DNA of 64,000 bases from Streptomyces rhizosphaerihabitans (GCF_025399795.1 NZ_JAODTZ010000019.1:94755-158754); one strand, 5' to 3'; counted from the first letter of the stretch, positions 18,890 to 26,634 are shown. Numbers and translations are program-made. Notes: generated by a model from the letters alone, not told the origin.

Positions 18890-18928
18890 GCCGTCGGCGA
18901 CCACCCCGGGGGGGTGGTCGCCGACGGC
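18890..18928. terminator. Bidirectional terminator, 18-bp perfect stem
   Basis: GCCGTCGGCGACCACCCC (18890-18907) pairs perfectly with GGGGTGGTCGCCGACGGC (18911-18928) across a 3-nt loop. It sits between the convergent methyltransferase and DUF2817 genes. Confidence 0.85.
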
Positions 18929-18953
18929 GGTTACCGGCGCGGTGCCTGTCGGG

Positions 18954-20063
18954 TCACCCGGCTTCCCACGGCTTGGCGTCGGCGAGGCCGGCGAGGGCCT
19001 GGTCGAAGACCTCACGCGCCCGCCGGAGGACCTGCTCGCGCCAGCAGGCGTCCTCCACGGGGCAGAAGGCGTCGCGGATCAGCCGCTTGAGGTCGGAGCG
19101 GACCGCGTCGGCCGGCTGATGGTGCCGGTGCAGCCAGGTGTCGGCGCACAGCGCCAGCAGCACCTCGGGGCCCGGCCGGGTGCCGAACTCCAGGGTGATC
19201 GCGGTCAGTCGGCCGCCTGCGCCGAGGCCGTCCGCCACCGCGGTCGCCGTATTGCCCACGATCGGCGTGGAGGAGGAGGTGCCCTGCTCCGAGGCGGTGA
19301 GCGCGTCGCCGTACCACCGGCGGGCCCGCTGGTGGGCGTCGGCGTCACGGCCGCCGCGGAAGATGGGTTCGCCGACGCCGCGCTCGCCGAGCCCCGTGTG
19401 CAGGTCGATGTAGCCGACGTGACCGGCGCCGGCGATCTGCTCGGCCACCACCGTCTCGAACACCCGCCGGGACCAGGTCGGAGCGTGTCCGCCGTAGAAC
19501 AGTCCGTCGGGGTGGCGGTACTGGCCGCGGGTCACGGCCTCCTGGAGGCGCTGCGGGCCGAGCCGGTCGCGCAGTGCTGTGAGGTTCGCGACCAGCTCGC
19601 CGGGTGCGAACCCGGTGGCGTCCGCCGGCACCAGCGTGCGGTGCACGGCGTCGTAGGCGTCGTTGTGCGGCGGGACGGCGTGGTCGACGAAGTTCCGGTT
19701 GAGGTCGATGTTGTCCTCGTTGACGCGCCGCAGATAGGCGAAGCCGTACGGGTTGAGGGAATGGACGAGCAGCACACCGGTGGTGGGCCCGGCGGCCGCC
19801 TTCGCGACGCCTTCCCGCAGCAGGACGCCGGTCTGGCAGGCCGAGCCGCAGAAGCCCTCGATGCCATGGGTCCCGGACACCGTCACCAGGAGCTTCGCCG
19901 GGTCGGGCGGTCCCAGGTAGGCGGTGTCGACACAGAGTTCGCCGCCGTCGGGTCCGCGGTGCCCCGGCAGGGTGAAGGTCCTCAGGCGTGCGCCCGCCTC
20001 CTCGGCGGCGCCCAGGAAGGCGGCGCGGGCCCGGGAGTAGTCGAGGGGAAATGTGTCCGCCAT
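18954..20063 (-). CDS. DUF2817 / M14-like zinc carboxypeptidase or deacylase
   Basis: 369 residues. Zinc-carboxypeptidase-like motifs are visible in order: SGTHGIEGF (H-x-x-E ligands), NEDNIDLNRNF (the N-x-DLNR substrate motif of M14), GYIDLHTGLGERG (third zinc ligand) and ITLEFGT (catalytic Glu). This is the DUF2817 branch, related to succinylglutamate desuccinylase-type M14 enzymes. ATG at 20063 (MADTFPLDYSRARAAF); the in-frame extension upstream is low complexity and rejected. Last gene of the second minus block; probably removes a peptide or acyl group from a pathway intermediate. Confidence 0.83.
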   Translation of the reverse strand: MADTFPLDYSRARAAFLGAAEEAGARLRTFTLPGHRGPDGGELCVDTAYLGPPDPAKLLVTVSGTHGIEGFCGSACQTGVLLREGVAKAAAGPTTGVLLVHSLNPYGFAYLRRVNEDNIDLNRNFVDHAVPPHNDAYDAVHRTLVPADATGFAPGELVANLTALRDRLGPQRLQEAVTRGQYRHPDGLFYGGHAPTWSRRVFETVVAEQIAGAGHVGYIDLHTGLGERGVGEPIFRGGRDADAHQRARRWYGDALTASEQGTSSSTPIVGNTATAVADGLGAGGRLTAITLEFGTRPGPEVLLALCADTWLHRHHQPADAVRSDLKRLIRDAFCPVEDACWREQVLRRAREVFDQALAGLADAKPWEAG

Positions 20064-20074
20064 GCTGCCTCGCG

Positions 20075-20150
20075 TTCCTGGAGTGCCTGGAGTGCCTTGA
20101 GTGCTTCCTGGAGTGCTTCGTGGAGTGCCCTGAGCGCCTGGACTTCCCGC
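20075..20150. repeat. Imperfect CTGGAGTGC repeats upstream of the DUF2817 gene
   Basis: CTGGAGTGC and close variants recur about six times with 9-20 bp spacing between the GNAT-like and DUF2817 genes. Any message would cross these repeats before the DUF2817 start codon. No hairpin-forming symmetry is obvious. Confidence 0.6.
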
Positions 20151-20217
20151 AGGGGTGGCCACGGGCGGCGGGCCCGGAGCCCCGTAGGGGGCGCCGGACC
20201 CGGCCGGTCGAGCGGGT

Positions 20218-20985
20218 TCAGCTCCGCCCGGAGGGCAACGGCACGCCCAGGGCGGTGAGGATCGCGTGCGCCCCCGCCTGCGTGGGTACGTGCAGCAGGC
20301 ACAGCACCCGGTCGCCGGGCTCCGTGTGCTCGGCGAAGTACCGGTTGGCCTCGGGCACATGGCTCAGCGGCCGTTCCCGGTAGAGGTCGAGCGGACGGCC
20401 GATGCCCGGGACGACTCCGCGCACTGGGTCGAACGCGGCCCGGGGGGCGAGCGCCCCGGCCACCTCGGCGGCCAGGGCTTCCTGGCTGTCGTCCTTGCCC
20501 GCGAGGTCCGGGTACATGCTGATGTCCGGATGGCCGCTGAACGCCGACATCGCGCAGTGCACCACGGGGTTGTACGTCTTGAGCGCGATCACCTCGGGGA
20601 ACGGGCGGCCGTCGGCGAGCAGCCGGGCGAAGTGCAGCGCCCAGCTCTCCTTGAAGACCGCGGCGCCCCGGTACGCGTCACCCACGAACTGGATCATGAT
20701 GTGCAGACAGGGCCGCCCCGACGGGATCTCCGCCCACCGGGAGGTGAGCAGCGAGACGACCCGGTCGCGCTCCCGGTCCACCCCTACGACGACGTAGTCG
20801 GCATCCGTCAGCATCTCGCGGCGGAGCGTGAACAGCTGCCGGGTGTGGAGCCCCGGCATGGCGAGGACCAGACCGTCCACGATCCACTTCTCGGTCCCGG
20901 TCGGCAGCTCCCGGCCGGGCGGCAGGGTCAGTACCTCGACCCCGGGCCGCCCGCCGGGCCGCGTGGCTCGGTCGTCGTCGGCCAC
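20218..20985 (-). CDS. Uncharacterised cluster protein, possibly GNAT-like
   Basis: 255 residues from a GTG at 20985. No confident family. The layout YVVVGVDRERDRVVSLLTSR, then LHIMIQFVGDAYRGAAVFKE, then EVIALKTYNPVVHCAMSAF resembles the beta4-helix3-beta5 core of GNAT acyltransferases, including the arginine-glycine turn that binds CoA phosphate. No signal peptide. It starts 12 bp after the haem-oxygenase-like gene and is probably translated with it. It could transfer an acyl or aminoacyl group, but this is a guess from secondary-structure pattern. Confidence 0.55.
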   Translation of the reverse strand: MADDDRATRPGGRPGVEVLTLPPGRELPTGTEKWIVDGLVLAMPGLHTRQLFTLRREMLTDADYVVVGVDRERDRVVSLLTSRWAEIPSGRPCLHIMIQFVGDAYRGAAVFKESWALHFARLLADGRPFPEVIALKTYNPVVHCAMSAFSGHPDISMYPDLAGKDDSQEALAAEVAGALAPRAAFDPVRGVVPGIGRPLDLYRERPLSHVPEANRYFAEHTEPGDRVLCLLHVPTQAGAHAILTALGVPLPSGRS

Positions 20986-20996
20986 CGCTGCCCCGC

Positions 20997-21725
20997 TCAG
21001 ACCTCGGCCGCGGTGGGCAGCGGGATCTGCGCGTCGCTCTTGCCGAGCACGGTGAGCTGGTGCAGCTCCACGAAGTAGAGCTTCCACAGCCAGTAGACGT
21101 TGTTGAGGTGCTCGACGACCTTCTGCTCGTCGGCCTCCGAGGTGATCAGCGTGGACAGCACACGCCACACGAAGTCGTCGTGGTCGTCGTCGAGGTCGGT
21201 GTTGACGTGAGCACGGGCGCCCTTGACGTTCTCCTCGCCGAGGACGTCGCCCAGGTTGTCCAGCCAGTCGGGCTGGGTGCGCGTGGTGACGTACTCCACG
21301 AAGTACACGCTGGTGATCAGCGCCATCGGGCTGTCCTCGAACTCCATGCCGTACTGCAGGTATCCGGTGAGCAGCTTGGTGGAGAGCAGCGGCTCCGTGG
21401 AGTAGATCTGGTCCTTGGTGACTCCGACCTTGGCGAGGTCGGCGGCGAACAGCCGGTCGTGCAGCATCTCGTCGTCGGTGTAGTGCGCCCACGCCTTGGC
21501 CTGCACCGGGTCCACCTTGGTGAAGTACTTGATGGCCAGCGCGTCCACGGTCCGCTTGCGGCGCAGCCGCAGGATCGTCTCGATGTTGTGCCGCTTGTAG
21601 TAGTCGAGGTTCAGCTCGGAGGCGCTCTTCTGGTGCTGGGCGTACGGGACCGTCTCGTAGAAGTCCTTGATGAAGGTGTCGAGGACCGCGTCGACCTTCT
21701 TGCGCAGTTCGGGGTTGATCGTCAT
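20997..21725 (-). CDS. Haem-oxygenase-like putative di-iron oxidase (HDO / PqqC-TenA fold)
   Basis: 242 residues, all-helical. Candidate metal ligands in the order expected for the HDO superfamily: Glu86 and His89 (DDEMLHD), Glu144 (YFVEYV), His173-x3-Asp177 and His182 (HVNTDLDDDHDDF). Known HDO enzymes N-oxygenate amines, desaturate or cleave amino-acid C-C bonds, or act like PqqC. Start ATG follows GGAGGGAAG. It lies directly after the metal-ligand-lost M29-like gene and is a strong candidate tailoring enzyme for the cluster product. Exact reaction unknown. Confidence 0.78.
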   Translation of the reverse strand: MTINPELRKKVDAVLDTFIKDFYETVPYAQHQKSASELNLDYYKRHNIETILRLRRKRTVDALAIKYFTKVDPVQAKAWAHYTDDEMLHDRLFAADLAKVGVTKDQIYSTEPLLSTKLLTGYLQYGMEFEDSPMALITSVYFVEYVTTRTQPDWLDNLGDVLGEENVKGARAHVNTDLDDDHDDFVWRVLSTLITSEADEQKVVEHLNNVYWLWKLYFVELHQLTVLGKSDAQIPLPTAAEV

Positions 21726-21746
21726 GGCGTGCTTCCCTCCTTGGGG

Positions 21747-22835
21747 TCAGTGGCAGCCGCAGTTCGCGCTGGAGACGCGCTGCATCCGGCCGCGGCGTAC
21801 CGCCTTGCGGGCGCCGAGGACGGCGGTTCCGTCCGATGTCACCAGGGAGCTGCGGGGGCAGAGGAAGGCCAGGGCGAAGCGCGTGGCCGGCGTGATCCCC
21901 AGCCCGAGGTTCACGACACCGTTGGTGGCCCCGTACACCTCGTTCGGGCCGCAGTTCGCCGGGATGATCTCCGTGGTGGTGTTGATCCCGAAGCCGAGTT
22001 CCCAGATGACGCGGTAGCGCGGATCGTCGGTGAGGAGCTTCTCCAGCTCCACGGCGGCCGACGTCGCCCCCGGCGTCTGCGGGGTGACGCCCTCGATGCT
22101 TCCGGCGGCGACGTGCAGCGTCACGGCGTTGGAGACGAGCGGCGAGAGCGCTTCGAACAGCCGCTGCTGGTCGGGGCCGTCGGCCGGGTCCCGGTGGCGG
22201 TGGACGATCGGCCAGCCGCGCAGGGTCAGGTCCCCGTTGAGGCCGAGCAGCCGGGCCTCCGGTTCGAAGGTGGTGATCTCGGCGGCGGTGACGCTCAGCT
22301 TGCCCGAGGGGAAGATCTGCTGGTCACCCTCTTCCAGGACGCCCGCCTGCATGTTCCAGACGCAATCGCCGACCGTGTGGTCGAACTCGGCCTCGGTTCC
22401 TGAGGCGTCGTCGACGATCGTCAGCCGGTCGCTGTCGCCCACCAGATCGAAGAACTCCTCGGCCACACGGGCGTGTTCGGCGACGTCGGTCTGAGCGGCG
22501 GTGCGCAGGAAGTAGCGGACGTGCTCGTCGGTCAACGGCGTGGAGCCGGCCGGCAGCACGGCCAGCTTGCGCCCGCCCAGCTCCTGCGGGGTCGGCGAGT
22601 CGAGGAACCGCCCTGGGCAGACGGCCAGCACATGCGCGTCCGGGGGGACGCTCCGCGCGATCAGCTCACCCAGGCGGATGCCGGGCGGGAGCGTCAGGCG
22701 GAGCACGCGGGAATACCCGTCACCGGAATTCAGGGAAAAGAGCTCGCCGTGCTGTTCACTCGTGATCAGACAGAATGTCTCGACCGGTCGGCCAAACTGA
22801 CCGAAGTCGCTTGTCGTGAGATCCAGCGGTGGCAC
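21747..22835 (-). CDS. M29-like protein B (metal ligands lost; probable pseudoenzyme)
   Basis: About 362 residues; GTG at 22835 has GGGAG 7 nt upstream (a GTG at 22859 is the alternative). It is a clear paralogue of the 23033-24103 gene: GDQQIFPSGKLSV versus GDQQIVPSGEISV, and NEVYGATNGVVNLGLG versus NEVYGGTEGCLHFGLG. Both resemble M29 aminopeptidases (AmpT/PepS) and NicX-like enzymes in their C-terminal half. Where those families place metal ligands, this copy has Lys for Glu, Asn for His, and RFALAF in place of the H-x-D motif. It ends SSANCGCH, a Cys-Gly-Cys-His tail absent from the partner. It may be a binding or scaffolding subunit. Confidence 0.72.
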   Translation of the reverse strand: MPPLDLTTSDFGQFGRPVETFCLITSEQHGELFSLNSGDGYSRVLRLTLPPGIRLGELIARSVPPDAHVLAVCPGRFLDSPTPQELGGRKLAVLPAGSTPLTDEHVRYFLRTAAQTDVAEHARVAEEFFDLVGDSDRLTIVDDASGTEAEFDHTVGDCVWNMQAGVLEEGDQQIFPSGKLSVTAAEITTFEPEARLLGLNGDLTLRGWPIVHRHRDPADGPDQQRLFEALSPLVSNAVTLHVAAGSIEGVTPQTPGATSAAVELEKLLTDDPRYRVIWELGFGINTTTEIIPANCGPNEVYGATNGVVNLGLGITPATRFALAFLCPRSSLVTSDGTAVLGARKAVRRGRMQRVSSANCGCH

Positions 22836-22868
22836 GGGTGCACTCCCTAGTGAGGACACAATGGGAAC

Positions 22869-22904
22869 CCCGCGGCGGGGTATTGTGAAATACCCCGCCG
22901 CGGG
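22869..22904 (-). terminator. 16-bp perfect hairpin after the small peptide gene
   Basis: CCCGCGGCGGGGTATT (22869-22884) pairs perfectly with AATACCCCGCCGCGGG (22889-22904) around a 4-nt loop. It lies 8 bp past the peptide stop and just before the next gene. There is no long U-tract. A partial terminator or 3'-stabilising structure here would give more peptide mRNA than downstream enzyme mRNA, a common arrangement in RiPP operons. Confidence 0.85.
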
Positions 22905-22911
22905 TCGGTAC

Positions 22912-22968
22912 TCAGCCCAGGAGCGTGCCCAGGTAGTTGCGGTTCTTCTGCACCTTGATCTTCTTCAT
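22912..22968 (-). CDS. 18-residue peptide gene, candidate RiPP precursor or peptide scaffold
   Basis: Encodes MKKIKVQKNRNYLGTLLG. The ATG at 22968 is preceded by AGGAGGTGA, a nine-base match to the 16S anti-Shine-Dalgarno, 6 nt before the codon; this is the best ribosome site in the cluster. The gene is flanked by two paralogous M29-like genes and followed at once by a 16-bp hairpin. The basic N-terminus (four Lys, one Arg) and hydrophobic LGTLLG end suggest a leader-core or carrier layout, with Asn9, Asn11, Tyr12 and Thr15 as modifiable residues. A regulatory leader peptide is the main alternative. It is too short for ordinary gene finders. Confidence 0.78.
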   Translation of the reverse strand: MKKIKVQKNRNYLGTLLG

Positions 22969-23032
22969 GGGGAGTCACCTCCTGTTGGGTGTATTTCCTT
23001 GCATTCACCCCGGCCGGGGTGGTCGTGGTCCG

Positions 23033-24103
23033 CTATAGGGCGGGCACGACCCTCTCCACGGTGGGGTGGTCCGGGTGGCCGATCACTGCGACTCCATTAC
23101 TGGTCAGCACGCGAGTGTCGGGCGAAATGATGTCCAGGTGGTACTGGGTGTACGGAGTGAGTCCGAGGCCGAAGTGCAGGCATCCCTCCGTGCCGCCGTA
23201 CACCTCGTTCATGGCGTGGTTCCCGGGCAGGATGTCGTGCGAGGTGTTGAGGGCGTGGCCGATCTCCCACACGATCCGGTAGCGGGAGTCCACGGCGAAC
23301 ATCTGCTCGAGCATCGCCACGGCCGGCGCCGCTCCGGCGTCCAGCGCCTCCAGGCGGGTGATCCTGCCGTCCTCGACGGTGGCCTTGATCGCGTTGTCGC
23401 GCATCGCCCAGAGCTGGGAGTGGACGCGGGCCTGGTCGGTCCGGGAGAAGGAGGGGGTGCCGTTGTGCAGGATCGGGTAGCCGCGCAGCGTGATCTCGCC
23501 CTCCAGCGGCAGCTTCAGTGCCTCGTCGAACTCCCTGATCTCGACCGGCAGCACGCTGATCTCACCGGACGGGACGATCTGCTGGTCGCCCCAGTCCAGC
23601 GGGCCGGCCTGCTGGTTCCACACCAGACCCTCGCGCAGATGGTCGAGGGTGGCGCGGGTGCCGTGCACGGGGTCGACGTAGACCAGTTGCTCCGAGTCCT
23701 CGGCGAGTTCGAAGAAGGTGTCGCAGAACGCCGCCTGGTCGGCCGCCGAGGTCCGTTCCATCACACCGAGGAAGTGCCGGATCTCGTCGAGACCGGTGGG
23801 CGTCGAGTTGCACGCCATGCCCATGATCTTCCGCTGCCCCACCAGATCGGGGTCGGGTGATTCGAAGAACCTGTGGGGCGAGACCACCAGCACGTGCGCG
23901 GGTTCCGGGATCTTCTTCTCGAGAATTTCCTCGAAGCGGTCTCCCGCGTCCAGCGTAATGGTGAGGAATTCCCGGTACGGTGCCGTCTCGACGACTTCGA
24001 ACCGATCCACCAGCTCGGAATTCGTGATCAGACAGAAGGTGCTTCCGGTGGCTTCACCGAACTGGCTGAAGCGGCCGGGATCAATTGCTATCTGCGCGGA
24101 CAC
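23033..24103 (-). CDS. M29-like protein A (metal ligands retained)
   Basis: About 356 residues. GTG at 24103 is chosen for the GGGAG 5 nt upstream and alignment with its paralogue's N-terminus; an earlier in-frame GTG at 24148 and an ATG at 24118 are possible. Motifs expected of M29 metallopeptidases/NicX-type dioxygenases are present in order: PSGEISV (Glu), WEIGHALN (Glu), GCLHFGLG (His) and QYHLDII (H-x-D). The family hydrolyses N-terminal residues or, in NicX, opens a pyridine ring with Fe. It is the first gene of this block, 64 bp upstream of the peptide gene, so it may process or modify that peptide. Confidence 0.75.
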   Translation of the reverse strand: MSAQIAIDPGRFSQFGEATGSTFCLITNSELVDRFEVVETAPYREFLTITLDAGDRFEEILEKKIPEPAHVLVVSPHRFFESPDPDLVGQRKIMGMACNSTPTGLDEIRHFLGVMERTSAADQAAFCDTFFELAEDSEQLVYVDPVHGTRATLDHLREGLVWNQQAGPLDWGDQQIVPSGEISVLPVEIREFDEALKLPLEGEITLRGYPILHNGTPSFSRTDQARVHSQLWAMRDNAIKATVEDGRITRLEALDAGAAPAVAMLEQMFAVDSRYRIVWEIGHALNTSHDILPGNHAMNEVYGGTEGCLHFGLGLTPYTQYHLDIISPDTRVLTSNGVAVIGHPDHPTVERVVPAL

Positions 24104-24602
24104 GATCACTCCCGTCATGACCTTTACATGTTTTCTCGCCGTGGTCACTAATTTGACGGGTCACCGGGTCCGAGGGCTATAGGACGATGGTCCCTGCCCC
24201 TTGTTCAGCGGCTAGTACTTCCGCCTGTATCCGCACTTGAGCGGGGTGCTGCACCTTCCCTCCGGTCCCTTTTCCGTACGGCGGCCACGAACGAGCCCGG
24301 CGGCACGTTTCCGCAGTGGGCGGTCGCGCTTCCCGGGGCGTCGCGCAGCGGGAGCCCGGCCGTCACCGCGTACCCGGCCGCCCCGGCGGCGCGGCTCGGC
24401 GTAATCCCGCCGGGGCTGACGGCCCGTGCAGGCCCGTACGGGTGTGCCGGTCGGGCGGGCGAGCGTGGAAGGGGCGAAGTGGGGGAACCCCAAAAGCAGT
24501 TGTCCCCCACGAACTGTCCCCCACGGACAGCGGCAGTTGCTCCCCACGGACACCGGGCATCGCCCCGCGTGGCCCGTCCCCCCATGCACGGAGGCTCCAC
24601 CC
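24104..24602. other. Intergenic region, right edge of the accessory block
   Basis: About 500 bp with divergent promoters for the M29-like and lysozyme genes. A CTATAGG string with GGTCCCTGCCCC follows at 24177-24200. Near 24490-24560 the string CCCCACGgAC recurs three times at 17-34 bp spacing just upstream of the lysozyme gene, a possible regulator-binding cluster. No convincing coding sequence was seen. Confidence 0.5.
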
Positions 24603-25160
24603 ATGCTGCGAGGAATCGACGTCAGCGCCTACCAGTCGTCCGCGTACGGCACCGCCGGCCTCTCCTTCGTCTTCGTGAAGGCGACGGAAGGCCGCTCGTA
24701 CGTCAATCCGAAACTCACCGCACAGGCGAAGACCGCCCGCGACGCCGACTGCGTCGTGGGCTTCTACCACTTCCTGTGGCCCGGCAACATCACCGCCCAG
24801 GCCGCGTACTTCGTGAGCAAGGCCCCCGAGAGGGCGGACGACCTGCTCGCCGTCGACTGGGAGACCACCGGCGACGGCACCCACGCGAGCAACGCGGAGA
24901 AGGACCGCTTCATCCGCAAGGTGAAGGAGCTCCGCCCGGACAACCGTGTGGTGCTCTACACCAACCGTGACTTCTGGCTGAACGTCGACACCACCTCGTA
25001 CGCCGGGGACGGCCTCTGGATCGCCGACTACGTGACCGCCGGCAAACCACGCATCAAGGCGAAGTGGCGCTTCCACCAGTACACCGACGAGCCGGTGGAC
25101 AGGGACGTCGCGGACTTCGAGAGCGAGGCCGCCCTGCGCGCGTGGGCCGCCGGCGCCTGA
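24603..25160 (+). CDS. GH25 family lysozyme (N-acetylmuramidase)
   Basis: 185 residues, close to a bare GH25 catalytic barrel. N-terminal GIDVSAYQ (Asp) and the DxE catalytic pair in LLAVDWETTGDG, plus FVFVKATEG and WIADYV, identify the family. No signal peptide is visible. Release may therefore need another route, or the enzyme acts after lysis or on recycled wall. ATG at 24603 has GGAGG 8 nt upstream. Two possible operator-like repeats lie upstream. Confidence 0.92.
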   Translation: MLRGIDVSAYQSSAYGTAGLSFVFVKATEGRSYVNPKLTAQAKTARDADCVVGFYHFLWPGNITAQAAYFVSKAPERADDLLAVDWETTGDGTHASNAEKDRFIRKVKELRPDNRVVLYTNRDFWLNVDTTSYAGDGLWIADYVTAGKPRIKAKWRFHQYTDEPVDRDVADFESEAALRAWAAGA

Positions 25161-25461
25161 GGATCACCGGCGGTCCGCCCCGCCCCGTGTCCGGTGCCGA
25201 CGGTCCGCCGTCCGCCCGCACCCGGTGTTCGGTTCCGACGGTCCGCAGGCGTCCACGTCACCCGCGGTCCGCCGGCGTCCACGTCACCCGGAGGGCCGAG
25301 CCGGCACCTCGGCTCAAACGAGCGGCGGGGGTTCCCCGGCCGGGACGGAGTACGGTGGCGATACCGAGCGCACCTCGCACGCCGCCATCCATCGCGGCGT
25401 CGCCCTCGGGGAACGGCAAGGCCGGAGCACATCGCGTCCGGCCGGAAATGAGCCGCCCCAC
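25161..25461. repeat. Intergenic region with 26-bp tandem direct repeat
   Basis: About 300 bp without a gene between the lysozyme and the dehydrogenase. Two 26-bp copies (CGGTCCGCmGGCGTCCACGT followed by CACCCG) at 25239-25264 and 25265-25290, preceded by degenerate GGTnCCGACGGTCCGC copies from about 25190. It resembles the repeat after gcvT in unit length and in lying just past a stop codon. Confidence 0.75.
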
Positions 25462-26634
25462 ATGAGTCTGATGAGTCTCGGAGTACTCGCGTCCTCCCGC
25501 AAGGAGAACGAGTTCCGCCTGCCGCTGCACCCCCGCCACCTCGACCGGATCGCCCCGGACATACGGGAGAAGATCTTCCTCGAGCAGGGCTACGGCGAGC
25601 GGTTCGGCGTCGCCGACGACGCTTTGCGGCCCCTCGTGGCCGGACTGCGCTCCCGCGAGGAACTCGTCGCCGAGTGCGACATCCTGCTGCTGCCCAAGCC
25701 GATGCACGAGGACGTCGCCGAGCTGCGCGAGGGCCAGGTGCTGTGGGGATGGCCGCACTGCGTGCAGGACGAGAAGATGACCCAGATCGCCATCGACCGG
25801 CGGCTGACGCTGATCGCCTGGGAAGCCATGAACCACTGGACCTCGTCGGGCGCCTTCAGCGTCCATGTGTTCCACAAGAACAACGAGCTCGCGGGCTACT
25901 GCTCGGTACTGCACGCGCTCCAGCTCGGCGGGCTGACCGGCAGCTACGGGCGCCGCCTGCGCGCGGTGGTCATCAGCTTCGGCGCCACGGCGCGCGGAGC
26001 GGTCACGGGCCTGGGCGCCATGGGGGTCTCCGACGTCACGGTGCTCACTCAGCGCGCCGCCGCGGCGGTGGCCTCGCCGATGCCCTCGGTCGTGATGGGC
26101 CATTTCGAGGAGCAGGAGGACGACCCGTCACGCCTGCAGGCCGCCACTCCGGCCGGGCCCGTGCCGCTGGCGGAGTACCTGGCCGGGTTCGACATCATCG
26201 TCAACTGCATCCTGCAGGACACCGACGCGCCGCTCATGTTCGTCACCGACGAGGAACTCGCAGGGTTCCGGCCGGGGACCTTCTTCATCGACGTCGCCTG
26301 CGACGAGGGCATGGGCTTCACCTGGGCCCACCCGACCACTTTCGGCGATCCCATGCCCACCGTGGGACCGGGCTGCCACTACTACGCGGTGGATCACAGC
26401 CCGTCCCACCTGTGGAACTCCGCCACCTGGGAGATCAGTGAGGCACTGCTTCCCTACCTGCGCAAGGTCATGAGCGGTCCCGGCGCATGGGAGGCCGACG
26501 CCACGGTCAGCAAGGCCGTCGAGATCCGCGACGGCGTCGTCCAGAACCCGAAGATCCTCTCCTTCCAGCACCGGTCCGCCGCCTACCCGCACGCTCCGAA
26601 GAACCCGGCGACCGCGCTGAGCCCGGCGGTCTAG
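25462..26634 (+). CDS. AlaDH/PNT-family dehydrogenase, N5-(carboxyethyl)ornithine-synthase-like
   Basis: About 390 residues. N-terminus MSLMSLGVLASSRKENEFRL matches the alanine dehydrogenase/transhydrogenase N-terminal domain. The NAD-binding region is unusual: VVISFGATARGAVTGLGAMG replaces the standard GxGxxG spacing. The conserved HVFHKNNELAGYCSVLHAL and FDIIVNCILQDTDAPLMFV fit the carboxyethylornithine-synthase branch, which reductively joins pyruvate to an amino-acid side chain. Substrate unproven. ATG 25462 or 25471; the ribosome site is weak. Confidence 0.75.
   Translation: MSLMSLGVLASSRKENEFRLPLHPRHLDRIAPDIREKIFLEQGYGERFGVADDALRPLVAGLRSREELVAECDILLLPKPMHEDVAELREGQVLWGWPHCVQDEKMTQIAIDRRLTLIAWEAMNHWTSSGAFSVHVFHKNNELAGYCSVLHALQLGGLTGSYGRRLRAVVISFGATARGAVTGLGAMGVSDVTVLTQRAAAAVASPMPSVVMGHFEEQEDDPSRLQAATPAGPVPLAEYLAGFDIIVNCILQDTDAPLMFVTDEELAGFRPGTFFIDVACDEGMGFTWAHPTTFGDPMPTVGPGCHYYAVDHSPSHLWNSATWEISEALLPYLRKVMSGPGAWEADATVSKAVEIRDGVVQNPKILSFQHRSAAYPHAPKNPATALSPAV

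Noticed and set aside
22869..22968. Attenuator leader peptide rather than RiPP precursor
   Set aside because: Kept as an alternative only: the peptide sits in mid-operon, has no run of one regulatory amino acid apart from scattered Lys, and no alternative anti-terminator pairing was evident by eye.
24603..25160. Lysozyme as a prophage remnant
   Set aside because: No other phage genes; GH25 lysozymes are common chromosomal genes in Streptomyces.
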